The notes: generated by a model from the sequence alone, not told the origin. A stretch of DNA of 64,000 nt from Blastopirellula retiformator (GCF_007859755.1 NZ_SJPF01000002.1:143729-207728); one strand, 5' to 3'. Counted from the stretch's first letter, positions 1-8,199 are shown. Numbers and translations are program-made.

Positions 1-977
1 GGGGCGAACGGCATGTTCGTCGCGATTCGCAGCACGCCGTCGCTGCTGGGCGCCTTCGAACCTTTCACCTTGCCGCCAGTTCGATTTTTGTGCGGCGTGC
101 ACTTCACGCAGACAAGTCGAACCAGATGATCGGGGCGATCTTCCTTCTTGCTCGTCTTGCCAAGCAGAACGGTCTGATCGCTCAGCACGCCTGCGGCTCG
201 ATCGCCATCGGTCAGCGGATGTTCTTCGAGCACGTCGTACTTCGAGTTGTCGCGCAGGCGACAGAGATAGCTGCTGCCGCGCTGATCGATCGCGTTGAGC
301 AGTTTGAACTTGGCGTAACCACGATCCATCGCATAAATCTTGTCCGCCTCCAGCGAACGCGCCAGCACCGCCCGCTCGTCGTTTTCGCCGCCGCCGTTAG
401 GCGTCACGGTGATCGATTGCGGCGTGAAGCTGGCGACCTCGAAGTGCGTGTGCAGTCGCCAACGCACAACGGCCGAACCGGTCGTCTGCTTCAGCAGCGT
501 CGCGGCCATGATCGACGGCAACGCGTTCACCACGCTACCGTCAACGGCGATGAGCCCCTGGGCGAACTTCGCCGCTTTGGCGTCGAGTTTTCCGGCTTGA
601 ACCTGCTCGGTCAGCAGTCCGATAATGGCTTTCAATCGTTCCGGATCGAACAGCCGAGCACTTTCGGAAAGCGAGCCAAGCGACGCTTTCTCGTTGCCAA
701 GCTTCGCCTGAACCTTGGTCAGTTCGCTTGCCTGCGAAAGCGCTCGCAGACTAGAAATGCCGGGGTTCAAAACGTAAAGCAGCACCAGTAGACAATACTG
801 ATCGAAGTGCAGCGTGCGATTGCCAGCGGCATCGCGAGCTGTCCCCTCGTCATGAAGTTGGGCCATTAGCGGCCGCAGCTTGGCGAAGTACTTTAGGCCT
901 TGCACACGGATCGGTTGCTGGTCGTCGGCGCTAGCAGGCGGGGTCGCCGATTTCCGTTTTTTTGAAGGCTTCCGCAC
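1..977 (-). CDS. IS4-superfamily DDE transposase, 3' end outside the window
   Basis: The reading frame is open on the minus strand from a GTG at 977 to the window edge (about 325 residues seen). It would cut and rejoin the DNA ends of its own element. Family-typical features are the first catalytic Asp in AVDGSV, the second in YAMDRGYAKFKL and a following YLCRLRD segment; the C-terminal catalytic Glu lies beyond the edge. The N-terminus is Lys/Arg-rich. The left end of the element is probably at 1110, where a terminal sequence shared with the small repeats of this window begins next to CTAG. Family assignment rests on motif recognition only; the exact IS4 subgroup is not settled. Confidence 0.8.
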   Translation of the reverse strand, partial: MRKPSKKRKSATPPASADDQQPIRVQGLKYFAKLRPLMAQLHDEGTARDAAGNRTLHFDQYCLLVLLYVLNPGISSLRALSQASELTKVQAKLGNEKASLGSLSESARLFDPERLKAIIGLLTEQVQAGKLDAKAAKFAQGLIAVDGSVVNALPSIMAATLLKQTTGSAVVRWRLHTHFEVASFTPQSITVTPNGGGENDERAVLARSLEADKIYAMDRGYAKFKLLNAIDQRGSSYLCRLRDNSKYDVLEEHPLTDGDRAAGVLSDQTVLLGKTSKKEDRPDHLVRLVCVKCTPHKNRTGGKVKGSKAPSSDGVLRIATNMPFA

Positions 978-1082
978 GATAAAATGTCACTGCATCCAAG
1001 GTTGAAACCAAGCTTCGCCCTGCCAATGTGGCACGGCGAAATGGAATTAATTTGAATGCGCAAATGGCGTGCCGAACGGTAT

Positions 1083-1110
1083 TGCCACGAGGGCATTTTT
1101 CAACAGGCAG
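1083..1110 (-). repeat. IS left end, identical in type to the left end of the 149-bp elements
   Basis: Read on the minus strand this end begins CTGCCTGTTGAAAAATGCC and continues with CTCGTGGCA, then diverges into the IS-specific leader. The same 28 bases, with at most one or two changes, open each of the five small elements elsewhere in the window. The adjoining bases (1111-1114) are CTAG, matching their target type. Confidence 0.7.
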
Positions 1111-1123
1111 CTAGGGAGATGCG

Positions 1124-1537
1124 ATGTCGAAACCGGTTTTTAAGTTGACGCTCGTTCCGTTGATGTTGGCCGCTTTCTTCCTTTGCCCTGCCCTGGCCGT
1201 TTGTGATGGAGTGGGTAGCCTGACGATGGCGGGACAATGGACGCTAAATGGGGAGACTTGGATGGTCATGTGCCACTTCTCTGGCGACGACAACGCCTCG
1301 GATCACCTCCGCTCCAATGCGATCATCCTGTGCAAGCAGGGTGGCAGTACCAATCCGAATTTGATTTGCGGGGCCAAACGCGTGCAGGTGACCTTCGACG
1401 AGAAAAAAGGTATCAGGACTCTTTGTTTTGAGAGTCCTTCGCTTTCTTCGGCCTGCCGTGGGGGCGGAGGGTGGAATCTAGGTTCACGCGGCGAGCGGTT
1501 GATTGGTCCAGTCGGAGTCGCCGACCGGGAGGAATAA
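1124..1537 (+). pseudogene. Small secreted protein, C-terminus replaced by an inserted repeat
   Basis: Residues 1-26 form a clear signal peptide (Lys near the start, Leu/Ala/Phe core, ALA-type cleavage site). The mature part (about residues 27-94) matches nothing I recognise and has four Cys. From about base 1405 the frame runs through a 151-bp palindromic repeat, so the last 43 residues are repeat-encoded and not original. Beyond the repeat an open stretch LSKEWRNIFMPHLGR ending at a TAG (1602-1604) may be the lost natural C-terminus. A good ribosome site (GGGAG) lies just upstream, immediately after the IS end, so the IS has displaced any native promoter. Confidence 0.6.
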
Positions 1538-1555
1538 AGAGTCCTGACACCTTTT
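1405..1555. repeat. Palindromic small element, family 2, copy 1
   Basis: The ends are inverted repeats: AAAAGGTATCAGGACTCTTT at the left and AAAGAGTCCTGACACCTTTT at the right (one mismatch). The interior is GC-rich and shared with copy 2 at 4356-4507, including TTCGGCCTGCCG and GTCGGAGTCGCCG. It encodes nothing convincing. The size and termini fit a non-autonomous MITE-like element. Confidence 0.75.
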
Positions 1556-1609
1556 ATCTCTCCAAAGAATGGCGAAATATTTTCATGCCTCACTTAGGAC
1601 GTTAGAGTA

Positions 1610-2035
1610 ATGCGACTAGAAGATCGGATGTACCAGGGAACCGATATTGAGAAAGTGATCGAGAACGCATCGCATCCACAATGGCATCTTGACAAAGCCC
1701 ATGCCATTTACGAACTGGCGTTAAGGGCGTTGGACGATACTTCTTTACTGGCCCCGGCTTGGAGTTGTATCGGCAAAGAGATTATCTTTGTTACCCGTCA
1801 AGGGCCACCACTCGGTCTGCCCGCAGCGACGGTTCTGATCGATGCCGGCAAGGATACCATCGAGAAGGCTTTGGCGGATGAAATGAACAGTTGGTCAATG
1901 GAACAACAGCGGGACTTCTTCTTTGGAGTTGTTGAGAAACCGGACCGTCGTGCATTATTAGATCGCTTAGTCAGTTCTTATGGTTACCAACCCAAGATTC
2001 GAGTGGATGAAAACGGAGGCGTTGAGGCTCTTTAG
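1610..2035 (+). CDS. Hypothetical 141-residue protein
   Basis: The start is ATG at 1610. The product is acidic and soluble, without signal peptide or membrane segment, and I do not recognise a family. It lies in the same frame as the following toxin-like gene, separated by its TAG stop and 29 further sense codons. This could mean an upstream partner of the toxin-like gene or a broken N-terminal part of one longer ancestral protein. Being 5' of a polymorphic-toxin-like gene, an immunity role is possible but unproven. Confidence 0.55.
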   Translation: MRLEDRMYQGTDIEKVIENASHPQWHLDKAHAIYELALRALDDTSLLAPAWSCIGKEIIFVTRQGPPLGLPAATVLIDAGKDTIEKALADEMNSWSMEQQRDFFFGVVEKPDRRALLDRLVSSYGYQPKIRVDENGGVEAL

Positions 2036-2122
2036 CTCCGTTTCCCGTATTTTCTTTGTACGGCGGTAGAACCAATTGTAACCGTCCGCCGAACCCCGTC
2101 CTGTGCAAAAAGTAAACTCGCA

Positions 2123-3385
2123 ATGCTGGGCGAAAAGCTTGCCAAGGAATTTGGGACACGCCATGGTACCCGGGCCCTGGAAAAACTAGCCCAAGCGGGA
2201 AGCTGGGGCTGGCAGGTCGACGTCAGTGGAACTACAGGCGGAAAATCAGGCGATTTCATCGACACGACAAAACGCCAAATCCGCGTTCCCTTCGCGACAG
2301 CGAATAAGCTGACGCGTGGAAAGTCCAACAGTGCCTCGATCATGAAGCGGTACGAGCTCAGCTTGGAAGAAAAAGCCGATCAACTAGCGGAGCTTGTCGA
2401 CCATCAGGAAATCACGCAGTACAACACCGGCTTCGACGAAGGAAACTCATCCGTCATGGCAGCTGCCTGGGACGCCTTTGCCGACCACCCAGGGGCTCAG
2501 ATCGCTGGAGGGGTCGTTATTGTTGTGGTGGCCGTAGCGACGCTACCACTATCAGGGCCAATTGCTATAAGCACTGCGGCTACCTTTTCGATAACAGGTG
2601 CTGCACAAGCAGCCGTCGTGGTTGGTGCAGGCTACACGGTCGTCCGAGCTGTCGATGAAGGGGTCAAAGATGCCGGACGCTGGACGGGCCATTTTGACAA
2701 TGATACATTGACTCCAATCACCTACGTGATTGCCCAGGGGACAGGCGATGAGCTTGCGCAAGACATTGTCCTTTCGGCTGACATTTCAGTGGCGACGGTT
2801 GAGATTACTACCGGAATTGCCGGAGGGATTGCGGCAGCGAGGGCTAGTTCAAGAATTGCCCCAACAAGTAATCCACTTGCCGCAGCTGCAAGATCAGGCA
2901 CGGCAAAACCATTGTCGCTAAATGCCGAACGTGCCAAGGCACAACTTCTCCACTCTTTGCGTGCCGCCGACACAGTAGAGTCACGGGCCACTGCGGCGTT
3001 GATTAAACGAGGCAAGATCAGAATCAGTATCTCAAGCAATGAAAAGTTCATTCAACTACCGGGTGGTGGGAGGTTCCGTGTGGGTGGCGAGTACATTCCC
3101 GGCACAAACCGCATTCGGCTTTATAGAGGTGGCATCGGCTCAGCGGAGCGAGCAGCCGGTATCGTTGTCCATGAGTCCAAGCATTTTTTGCAGAAGGCCG
3201 GGACGACACTGAACCCGTATCATCGGGGACTTGAGTTTGAAGCGTATATGTGGCAAATCCAAACAGACAGAGGTATGGGCTGGATGGGGCAGAATGAGAT
3301 TTGGAATCACATAAACACGAACTACCCCTATGTTCCTTCTCCGCCGTCAAACTGGAATCCGAATCTCGGAGGTGGAATCCGATGA
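2123..3385 (+). CDS. Toxin-like protein with C-terminal HExxH metallopeptidase-type domain
   Basis: This 420-residue protein has a hydrophilic N-terminal part, a Gly/Ala/Val-rich hydrophobic stretch (about residues 128-175), a second low-complexity Ala/Gly region (about 228-265), and a C-terminal domain carrying VVHESKHFLQKAG (H350, E351, H354) followed by an acidic EFEAY segment about 20 residues later. HExxH with a downstream Glu is the zinc site of zincin peptidases, and this layout resembles the C-terminal domains of polymorphic toxins. No large Rhs or filament domain precedes it, so it may be a shortened remnant. No strong ribosome site precedes ATG 2123; the frame stays open upstream to 2036. 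It overlaps the next gene by ATGA. Confidence 0.6.
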   Translation: MLGEKLAKEFGTRHGTRALEKLAQAGSWGWQVDVSGTTGGKSGDFIDTTKRQIRVPFATANKLTRGKSNSASIMKRYELSLEEKADQLAELVDHQEITQYNTGFDEGNSSVMAAAWDAFADHPGAQIAGGVVIVVVAVATLPLSGPIAISTAATFSITGAAQAAVVVGAGYTVVRAVDEGVKDAGRWTGHFDNDTLTPITYVIAQGTGDELAQDIVLSADISVATVEITTGIAGGIAAARASSRIAPTSNPLAAAARSGTAKPLSLNAERAKAQLLHSLRAADTVESRATAALIKRGKIRISISSNEKFIQLPGGGRFRVGGEYIPGTNRIRLYRGGIGSAERAAGIVVHESKHFLQKAGTTLNPYHRGLEFEAYMWQIQTDRGMGWMGQNEIWNHINTNYPYVPSPPSNWNPNLGGGIR

Positions 3386-3588
3386 CAGACTTACAACCGT
3401 TTGAAACCGATCTTGTTTATTGTCCGAATTGCGATGAAGATCGCTTTACTGGTGAGTTTGACTTCGTTGGTTTAGTAGAGGAGTTGGGTAACATTCCCCG
3501 CTTTCGCTGCAAGAAGTGTGGTAAGGAATTCGAGACGCTTCCACCAAACGTCATCCCTAAACGCCCAGAAGTACCACCGAGCAAATAG
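3382..3588 (+). CDS. Small CxxC-CxxC zinc-ribbon protein, coupled to the toxin-like gene
   Basis: The 68-residue product starts at the ATG that overlaps the stop of the preceding gene (ATGA), which implies translational coupling. Two knuckles, CPNC (C14, C17) and CKKC (C43, C46), would bind one zinc ion. The tail is Pro/Lys-rich. Small proteins coupled 3' of a toxin are often immunity proteins; that role here is inference, and a general zinc-ribbon protein remains possible. Confidence 0.65.
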   Translation: MTDLQPFETDLVYCPNCDEDRFTGEFDFVGLVEELGNIPRFRCKKCGKEFETLPPNVIPKRPEVPPSK

Positions 3589-3598
3589 TGTTAGTCGA

Positions 3599-3859
3599 TC
3601 ATGGCTTCTGCATCACGATCTTCGCAGGCTGAGCCGGTTTGAATGGCTGAAAGCGTGCCGGTTCAGCAGGCTTCCACGGCTTGAACACCGGCACGCCTGA
3701 CGGCGGCGGCTTTGGCTTCTGCTTCAAGCTCTTGTTGAACGCTGAATCCTTCGGCAACGGGTTCGCTGGTGACATCCCCTTGAGTCTGCCATCGCTACCC
3801 AGCAACAGCCCTTCGCACTGCTTCTGCCGTTCTCTCAGCCATTCGTGAAACGTCTTCAT
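3599..3859 (-). CDS. Hypothetical Pro/Lys-rich 86-residue protein
   Basis: I chose the internal ATG at 3859 (MKTFHEWLRERQ) because the upstream extension reads like non-coding sequence. The N-terminal 30 residues are amphipathic and charged; the rest repeats Pro, Lys and Phe (KPKPPPSGVPVFKPWKPAEP), ending in further Pro-Ala and Lys. It resembles short planctomycete proteins beginning MKTF-EWL, but I know no function. It converges on the zinc-ribbon gene with a 10-bp gap. Confidence 0.5.
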   Translation of the reverse strand: MKTFHEWLRERQKQCEGLLLGSDGRLKGMSPANPLPKDSAFNKSLKQKPKPPPSGVPVFKPWKPAEPARFQPFKPAQPAKIVMQKP

Positions 3860-4355
3860 GCCAGTATCTATGGCGATGGCTGACGGCTTTCCCGTGCGTG
3901 CGTGAGCGGTCTGCTTGAGCATAAAGAAAAAACAACCGGTGAAGGAAACATGAGGGCCGGGGCGACCACCTTGGCTGTCAGATTTTTCTTCTGGAATTGT
4001 TCGATTCCAACTTTTGTAACGGCAACTGCTCTGACGCCAGCGGTCAGCATCAACAAAAAGATCATCAGCCATCAGCACCACTTTGCTCTCCCAAACCCCT
4101 GCGAGCAAACGAACAAAGTCCCGGCACCATCATCAGTCCAACGCTGCGAGCAAAGCGTGCAAACGAGCAAAGCCTACCGACACCCTTTGCTCGTTCGCTC
4201 GCAGGAAGAATGGCAGAAAAAAACGGTTTTTGTGATCGGTCAGTTGCTCTCAACCATTTCCCCGCCATTCGATAGAATGATCGCATGGGACGATCACGGC
4301 GGTTGCAAACGGCGTGGTCAAGCAAACCGGGGTGGCTGTTGATGTGTTGGGATAA
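3860..4355. other. Gene-free stretch with GCAAACGAGCAAAG-type short repeats
   Basis: No convincing gene is visible. Around 4100-4205 short related words recur (CTGCGAGCAAAGCGTGCAAACGAGC and variants such as CCTTTGCTCGTTCGCTCGC), including an inverted pairing that could fold as a hairpin. No promoter or terminator is clear. Confidence 0.4.
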
Positions 4356-4507
4356 AAAAGGTGTCAGGACTCTTTGTTTTCAGCAGGCGCCACCTTCTTC
4401 GGCCTGCCGCGGGGGCGGAGGGTGGTTTCTAGGTTCAGGCGGCGGGCGGTTGATTGGGGCCAGTCGGAGTCGCCGAAGGGGAGGAATAAAGAGTCCTGAC
4501 ACCTTTT
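4356..4507. repeat. Palindromic small element, family 2, copy 2
   Basis: This copy has perfect 20-bp inverted ends (AAAAGGTGTCAGGACTCTTT and its reverse complement). Its interior closely matches the copy at 1405-1555. It lies in otherwise gene-free DNA. Confidence 0.8.
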
Positions 4508-5050
4508 CTCCCACGGCAGAGCCTGGATTCAAGACCATATTGAATCGCCCTCAGGAAGTCAAAAGAATCGCCGTGGTCCTATGCTTCCCGCTCTGTTTCG
4601 TCATTCGCTCCTTCGACATTCGTCATTCCCTATACCCCCTCTTTTTGCTTGCCAGATTGGTCCGATTTCTGGTATAAATATGTTCAGGCATGCCGTAGGT
4701 TGACACCTGCGCGTGATTTGCACTTGTTTGCCTTTCACCGACCCCGTGGAGACGGGGAGTGATCTTGCCGTCGGGTGACTTTGCTCCTGGGCTTTTGAGC
4801 CTGAGATTGGGAGGGGAGCAAACGTAAGCCTAACGAAGCGACCAGTCACCTGCGATTTCGCCGGGCGTTAACTGGCTGGGTCTTCGTTGCCTGTCTGCTT
4901 TACGCGTCGCCATTGGGGACGTTGTTTGTTTTGGCGTACGCGCGGTGTGAGTCAGGCGAGACTGGGAAGCGTTTCTGGCAGAGATCGCCGGGCGAAATGA
5001 AAGTGCTGTAGTGGGAAGACTTTGCGTCGATTTCTGGTGAGCGGCGAGCT
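4508..5050. other. Gene-free stretch without recognisable content
   Basis: Short open frames occur on both strands but none has a plausible ribosome site or family signature. I see no RNA gene and no clear repeat here. Confidence 0.4.
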
Positions 5051-5413
5051 GGGGAGCAAAAAAAAGTGTGCGATCCAGTCCACTACGTTGGAAAAAAACG
5101 CAACGGTCCGGTCCGGTCGTTGTGAAGAGAAATCCGGGGTACGGTGCGTCGGGATGCACCGAGAGCCTGCCGTTGCGTCTTGCGATACCTTCGCGTGCTA
5201 ACGCAATGGAGCGGGTGATTGCGTTGCCACGCGAGTTTGGGAAACGGCCGATGGGGCAGGTTCGTGGTGCGTCTTGACGCACCCCACCGAAGAAAAAACG
5301 TCACGGTCCGGTCCAGTTCCATGTTAGCCCGAGTGCGCCAGCCAAGGGAAAGCGGCCGCCATCAGCCAGCGGTCTTCACATCGGAAAAAAACAAACAGGC
5401 CAGTCCGGTCGAC

Positions 5414-5520
5414 AGCCCCAAGGGGGCGAACTAAAGCAGCCCGGGGTGGAGTCGCCCTGGCGACGTAGCCCCGGGGTAACGGCCAGCCAATCGCGAAAGC
5501 CCTGAAGGGGCGCGCTAACG
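5414..5520 (+). repeat. GC-rich palindromic repeat, family 3, copy 1
   Basis: The copy runs from GCCCCAAGGGGGCG through AAAGCAGCCCGGGGTGGAGT, CGCCCTGGCGACGTAGCCC and TAACGG to GCCCTGAAGGGGCG. Two further copies lie at 5689-5797 (reverse) and 18098-18211. Internal self-complementarity (GTCGCC/GGCGAC and CCCCAAGGGG) suggests a folded structure. Confidence 0.65.
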
Positions 5521-5688
5521 GAGTCACGGCAGCGGCGGAAAAAAACGTTGCGGTCCAGTCCAGTTCGGCAAACGAACTCGAGGCGCGAGCCGAGGGAATG
5601 TGGTGACCATCACCCAGCGGTCCGCAAAAAAATAAACAGTCCAGTCCAGTCTGTCCTGCGTCGACAGAAAGCGTGAGCCATGTTCGGT

Positions 5689-5797
5689 TTAGATCGCCCC
5701 TGTGGGGCTTTCCACTCGGTGGTGACGGTGAACCCAGGGCTGCGTCGCCAGGGGGCGACTCCACCCAGGGCTACTTTAGATCGCCCCCTTGGGACTG
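5689..5797 (-). repeat. GC-rich palindromic repeat, family 3, copy 2
   Basis: This is the reverse-orientation copy of the 5414 repeat, with the same blocks (CCCAGGGCTGCGTCGCC, GGCGACTCCACCCAGGGCT, GATCGCCCCCTTGGG). It lies inside repeat field 1. Confidence 0.65.
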
Positions 5798-6047
5798 AAG
5801 AAAAAACAACACGGTCCAGTCCAGTTCGGCAAACGAACTCGAGTGCGCCAGCCGAGGGAAAGCGGCCGCCATCACCCAGCGGTTCGCACAAAAAAAACGA
5901 ACAGCCTCAGTCCAGTTTGCGTTGCCGAAGTCGATGGCGGGGACGGGCCCAAGAGTGGATTGCCCAAATTACCAGACCTATGGCAACGCGGAGGTGGCGA
6001 AAAAAACGAAACCTGTGGTCCAGTTTTCGCCCGGAAGGGGCACACCC

Positions 6048-6656
6048 TTAGCCAACTGGCGATTCACCGATTGGCAACGTTGCCTGGCCGGCCAGGGTCA
6101 GTTGGCGGACCGCTTCGTAGGCGACCGTTGCGGCGGTGGCCGACAGGTTCAGACTGCGGACTTCGGTACGCATCGGGACCGAGATATTGTTGTCGGGCGT
6201 TTCGGCCAGCAACTCTGGCGGTAGGCCTTTCGACTCGGCGCCCAGGACGATCGCATCTGCCAACTGGAAGTCGACCGTGGTGTAAGAACGTTTGGCGGTT
6301 TTGGTGAGGTAGTAGAAACGCGTATCCGGCAGGCGCTGGCGGAGGTGATTCCAATCGTCGACCACTTCCCACTCCAGGTGCTGCCAATAGTCCATCCCGG
6401 CCCGCTTCAGCTCGCGATCGTTGACGAGAAACCCGAGCGGTTTGACCAACCACAACTTGGCCCCGATCGCCACACAAGTGCGGCCGATGTTGCCGGTGTT
6501 GGGGGGGATTTCGGGATTGTGGAGCACGATATGGAGCAGCGGCGAGTATTTCAACGGATTACGTTTTTCGGCGAACTTTGGAGGTTTCCAGGTAGTGGGG
6601 GGAACGTCTTTGTTATTTTGTCGCGCTAAAGACAACTTCGCTAGGCGGCTCGTCAC
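6048..6656 (-). CDS. trmL: tRNA (cytidine(34)-2'-O)-methyltransferase
   Basis: This SPOUT-family enzyme transfers a methyl group from S-adenosylmethionine to the wobble ribose of certain leucine tRNAs. Family motifs are all present: NPEIPPNTGNIGRTC (residues about 47-61), LGAESKGLPPELL, and the knot-forming SVPMRTEVRSLNLSATAATV. The core matches the usual length of about 160 residues; some 38 extra N-terminal residues precede it from the GTG at 6656, and a later start near the LLHIVLHNPE segment is possible. It stands alone; the sequence 3' of it is repeat field 1. Confidence 0.88.
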   Translation of the reverse strand: MTSRLAKLSLARQNNKDVPPTTWKPPKFAEKRNPLKYSPLLHIVLHNPEIPPNTGNIGRTCVAIGAKLWLVKPLGFLVNDRELKRAGMDYWQHLEWEVVDDWNHLRQRLPDTRFYYLTKTAKRSYTTVDFQLADAIVLGAESKGLPPELLAETPDNNISVPMRTEVRSLNLSATAATVAYEAVRQLTLAGQATLPIGESPVG

Positions 6657-6693
6657 GATAGATGGTGGGCCTTCGTTTTCCTGGTCCGCCTAA

Positions 6694-6720
6694 CAGTCCG
6701 TCGAGAAAATCAACGGACTG
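6694..6720. repeat. 27-bp solitary right end of the 149-bp element family
   Basis: The sequence from CAGTCCGTCGAG to CAACGGACTG equals the last 27 bases of the full elements. It is itself a hairpin (CAGTCCGT/ACGGACTG). CTAA precedes and CTAG follows it, both fitting the family's target type. It is either a deletion relic or a minimal mobile unit. Confidence 0.65.
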
Positions 6721-6724
6721 CTAG

Positions 6725-7014
6725 GCACGGCAATTGCTAGTTCCTGGCATGAGTCAAGATCGACCGACACTTCGATTTTTTTGCTCTTCGCCGGAGTCCC
6801 GACCATGTTGAAGCAATACCCCATGCTCGTCGAAACGCTGCTGTTGGCGCCGTTCAGATGCTGTTCACGTTTTAGTTGCGGGCGATTTGCCCTGAAGATG
6901 CTCCCGTTTCGGCTTGCCTCTGGTAGATCGGGCCGAAAAATGGTGATGTTGCCAAAACTGTTGCGGTACAAGAGAATACGAGCAGTTTAGACTTCGTCGC
7001 AGGAGACTTTTTCG
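6725..7014. other. Leader region of ispG, no gene seen
   Basis: No family signature is visible on either strand. A ribosome site (AGGAG) lies about 8 bases before the GTG start of ispG. I could not pick out a convincing promoter. Confidence 0.4.
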
Positions 7015-8160
7015 GTGCAAATTCAGCGAAATCCGACTCGCCGGGTCGCGATTGGTTCGATCGCCATCGGCGATGGCAATCCGATTGCCGTGCAAAGCAT
7101 GACCGCCACCAAGACGCAGGATGTCGACGCCACCGTCGGACAGGTTCGGGCGCTTGAAGCGGCGGGCGCCGATGTGGTGCGGATTGCGGTCGACAGTAAG
7201 AAAGACGCCGAGGCGCTGGCCGAGATTCGCAAGCAGACGTCGGCCAACCTGTCGGTCGACCTGCAGGAAAACTATCGCCTGGCCGAGCTGGTCGCCCCGC
7301 ATGTCGACAAAGTTCGCTACAACCCAGGGCACCTCTACCACCACGAGCGGACCAAGCCGTGGAAGGAAAAGGTCGAGTACCTGGTCGGCGTCGCCAAAGA
7401 GAGCGACTGTGCGATGCGGATCGGAGTGAACTGCGGTAGCGTCGATCCCGACAAGCTGGCGATGTACGACCCCGAAGATTCGATCACGCCGATGCTGGAA
7501 AGCGCCTTGGAGCATTGCGATCATCTTGATTCGCTCGACTTCCATCGCTTCTGCGTATCGCTGAAAGACTCGGACCCGCAAAAGGTGATTGAGGTCAACA
7601 AACGGTTTGCCGAGCGTCGGCCCGATGTGCCGCTGCACCTTGGCGTGACCGAAGCCGGCATGCCGCCGGATGGGATCATCAAAACGCGGATCGCCTTTGA
7701 ACAACTGATCAGCCGCGGCATCGGCGATACGATTCGCGTTTCGCTTACCGTCCCCAACCCGCGCAAGCCAGAAGAGATCGCCGCGGGACGCGGCATCCTG
7801 GAAGACATCGCCGCCGGGCGAGTGCGGAGCGTCGTCGACTTCGGCCTGAACACGCTCAACATCATTAGCTGCCCCAGCTGCTCGCGGGTCGAGAACGAAG
7901 CGTTCGTCGAGCTGGCCGAGCAGGTTCGCGACATGACGCAGTACGCCAAAGAGCATGACGTCACGATCGCCGTGATGGGGTGCCGCGTTAACGGACCGGG
8001 CGAAACCGACGACGCCGACCTGGGACTTTGGTGCGGGCCGAACTTCGTCAACTTGAAGCGCGGCGGCGAAGAGCTGGGCGCGTTTCCGTACGACGAGATC
8101 CTGGGCAAGCTGAAACACGAACTGGACGCGTTGATCGCGACGCGAGTCGGGGCGAACTAA
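7015..8160 (+). CDS. ispG: 4-hydroxy-3-methylbut-2-enyl diphosphate synthase
   Basis: IspG (GcpE) reduces the cyclic diphosphate of methylerythritol to HMBDP in the MEP isoprenoid pathway, in the cytosol. The 381-residue length fits the short two-domain bacterial form: a TIM barrel (about 1-270) and a C-terminal [4Fe-4S] domain. Cluster ligands are C286, C289 (CPSC) and C323 (GCRVNGPGE), with E330 as the fourth ligand. The start is GTG, preceded by AGGAG. A GTG-started lipoprotein gene follows 39 bp downstream on the same strand and may be cotranscribed. Confidence 0.95.
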   Translation: MQIQRNPTRRVAIGSIAIGDGNPIAVQSMTATKTQDVDATVGQVRALEAAGADVVRIAVDSKKDAEALAEIRKQTSANLSVDLQENYRLAELVAPHVDKVRYNPGHLYHHERTKPWKEKVEYLVGVAKESDCAMRIGVNCGSVDPDKLAMYDPEDSITPMLESALEHCDHLDSLDFHRFCVSLKDSDPQKVIEVNKRFAERRPDVPLHLGVTEAGMPPDGIIKTRIAFEQLISRGIGDTIRVSLTVPNPRKPEEIAAGRGILEDIAAGRVRSVVDFGLNTLNIISCPSCSRVENEAFVELAEQVRDMTQYAKEHDVTIAVMGCRVNGPGETDDADLGLWCGPNFVNLKRGGEELGAFPYDEILGKLKHELDALIATRVGAN

Positions 8161-8199
8161 CGCACCCTCGATTCGCACGACTGGGAAGGGAAGCCAGAG

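Larger units (their letters stand above)
5050..6040 (-). repeat. Repeat field 1: GGTCCAGTCCAGTTC / A-tract modules
   Basis: At least seven modules pair a run of six to eight A with GGTCC(A/G)GTCCAGTTC-type sequence, near 5058, 5092, 5290, 5384, 5539, 5626, 5810, 5890 and 5998. Between some lies a longer shared block, GCGCCAGCCGAGGGAAAGCG and onward to CACCCAGCGGT. Read on the minus strand, that is in the sense direction downstream of trmL, each module is ACTGGACTGGACC followed by a T-run. The related field at 17900-18600 has the same polarity relative to its upstream gene. Confidence 0.7.

Noticed and set aside
4601-4849. 82-residue open frame on the minus strand
   Set aside because: There is no homology pattern and no ribosome site; its composition looks random.
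5050-6040. CRISPR array
   Set aside because: Repeat spacing is irregular, repeats vary in length, intervals are themselves repeated, and no cas genes are present.
5083-6051. Several 70-150-residue open frames within repeat field 1
   Set aside because: They arise from repeat DNA, overlap on both strands and lack start signals.
6940-7014. Promoter of ispG
   Set aside because: Several TTGC/TAC-like words exist but none has the right spacing; I did not call one.
6865-8178. Long open frame antisense to ispG
   Set aside because: Composition is shadow-like and ispG is unequivocal on the other strand.
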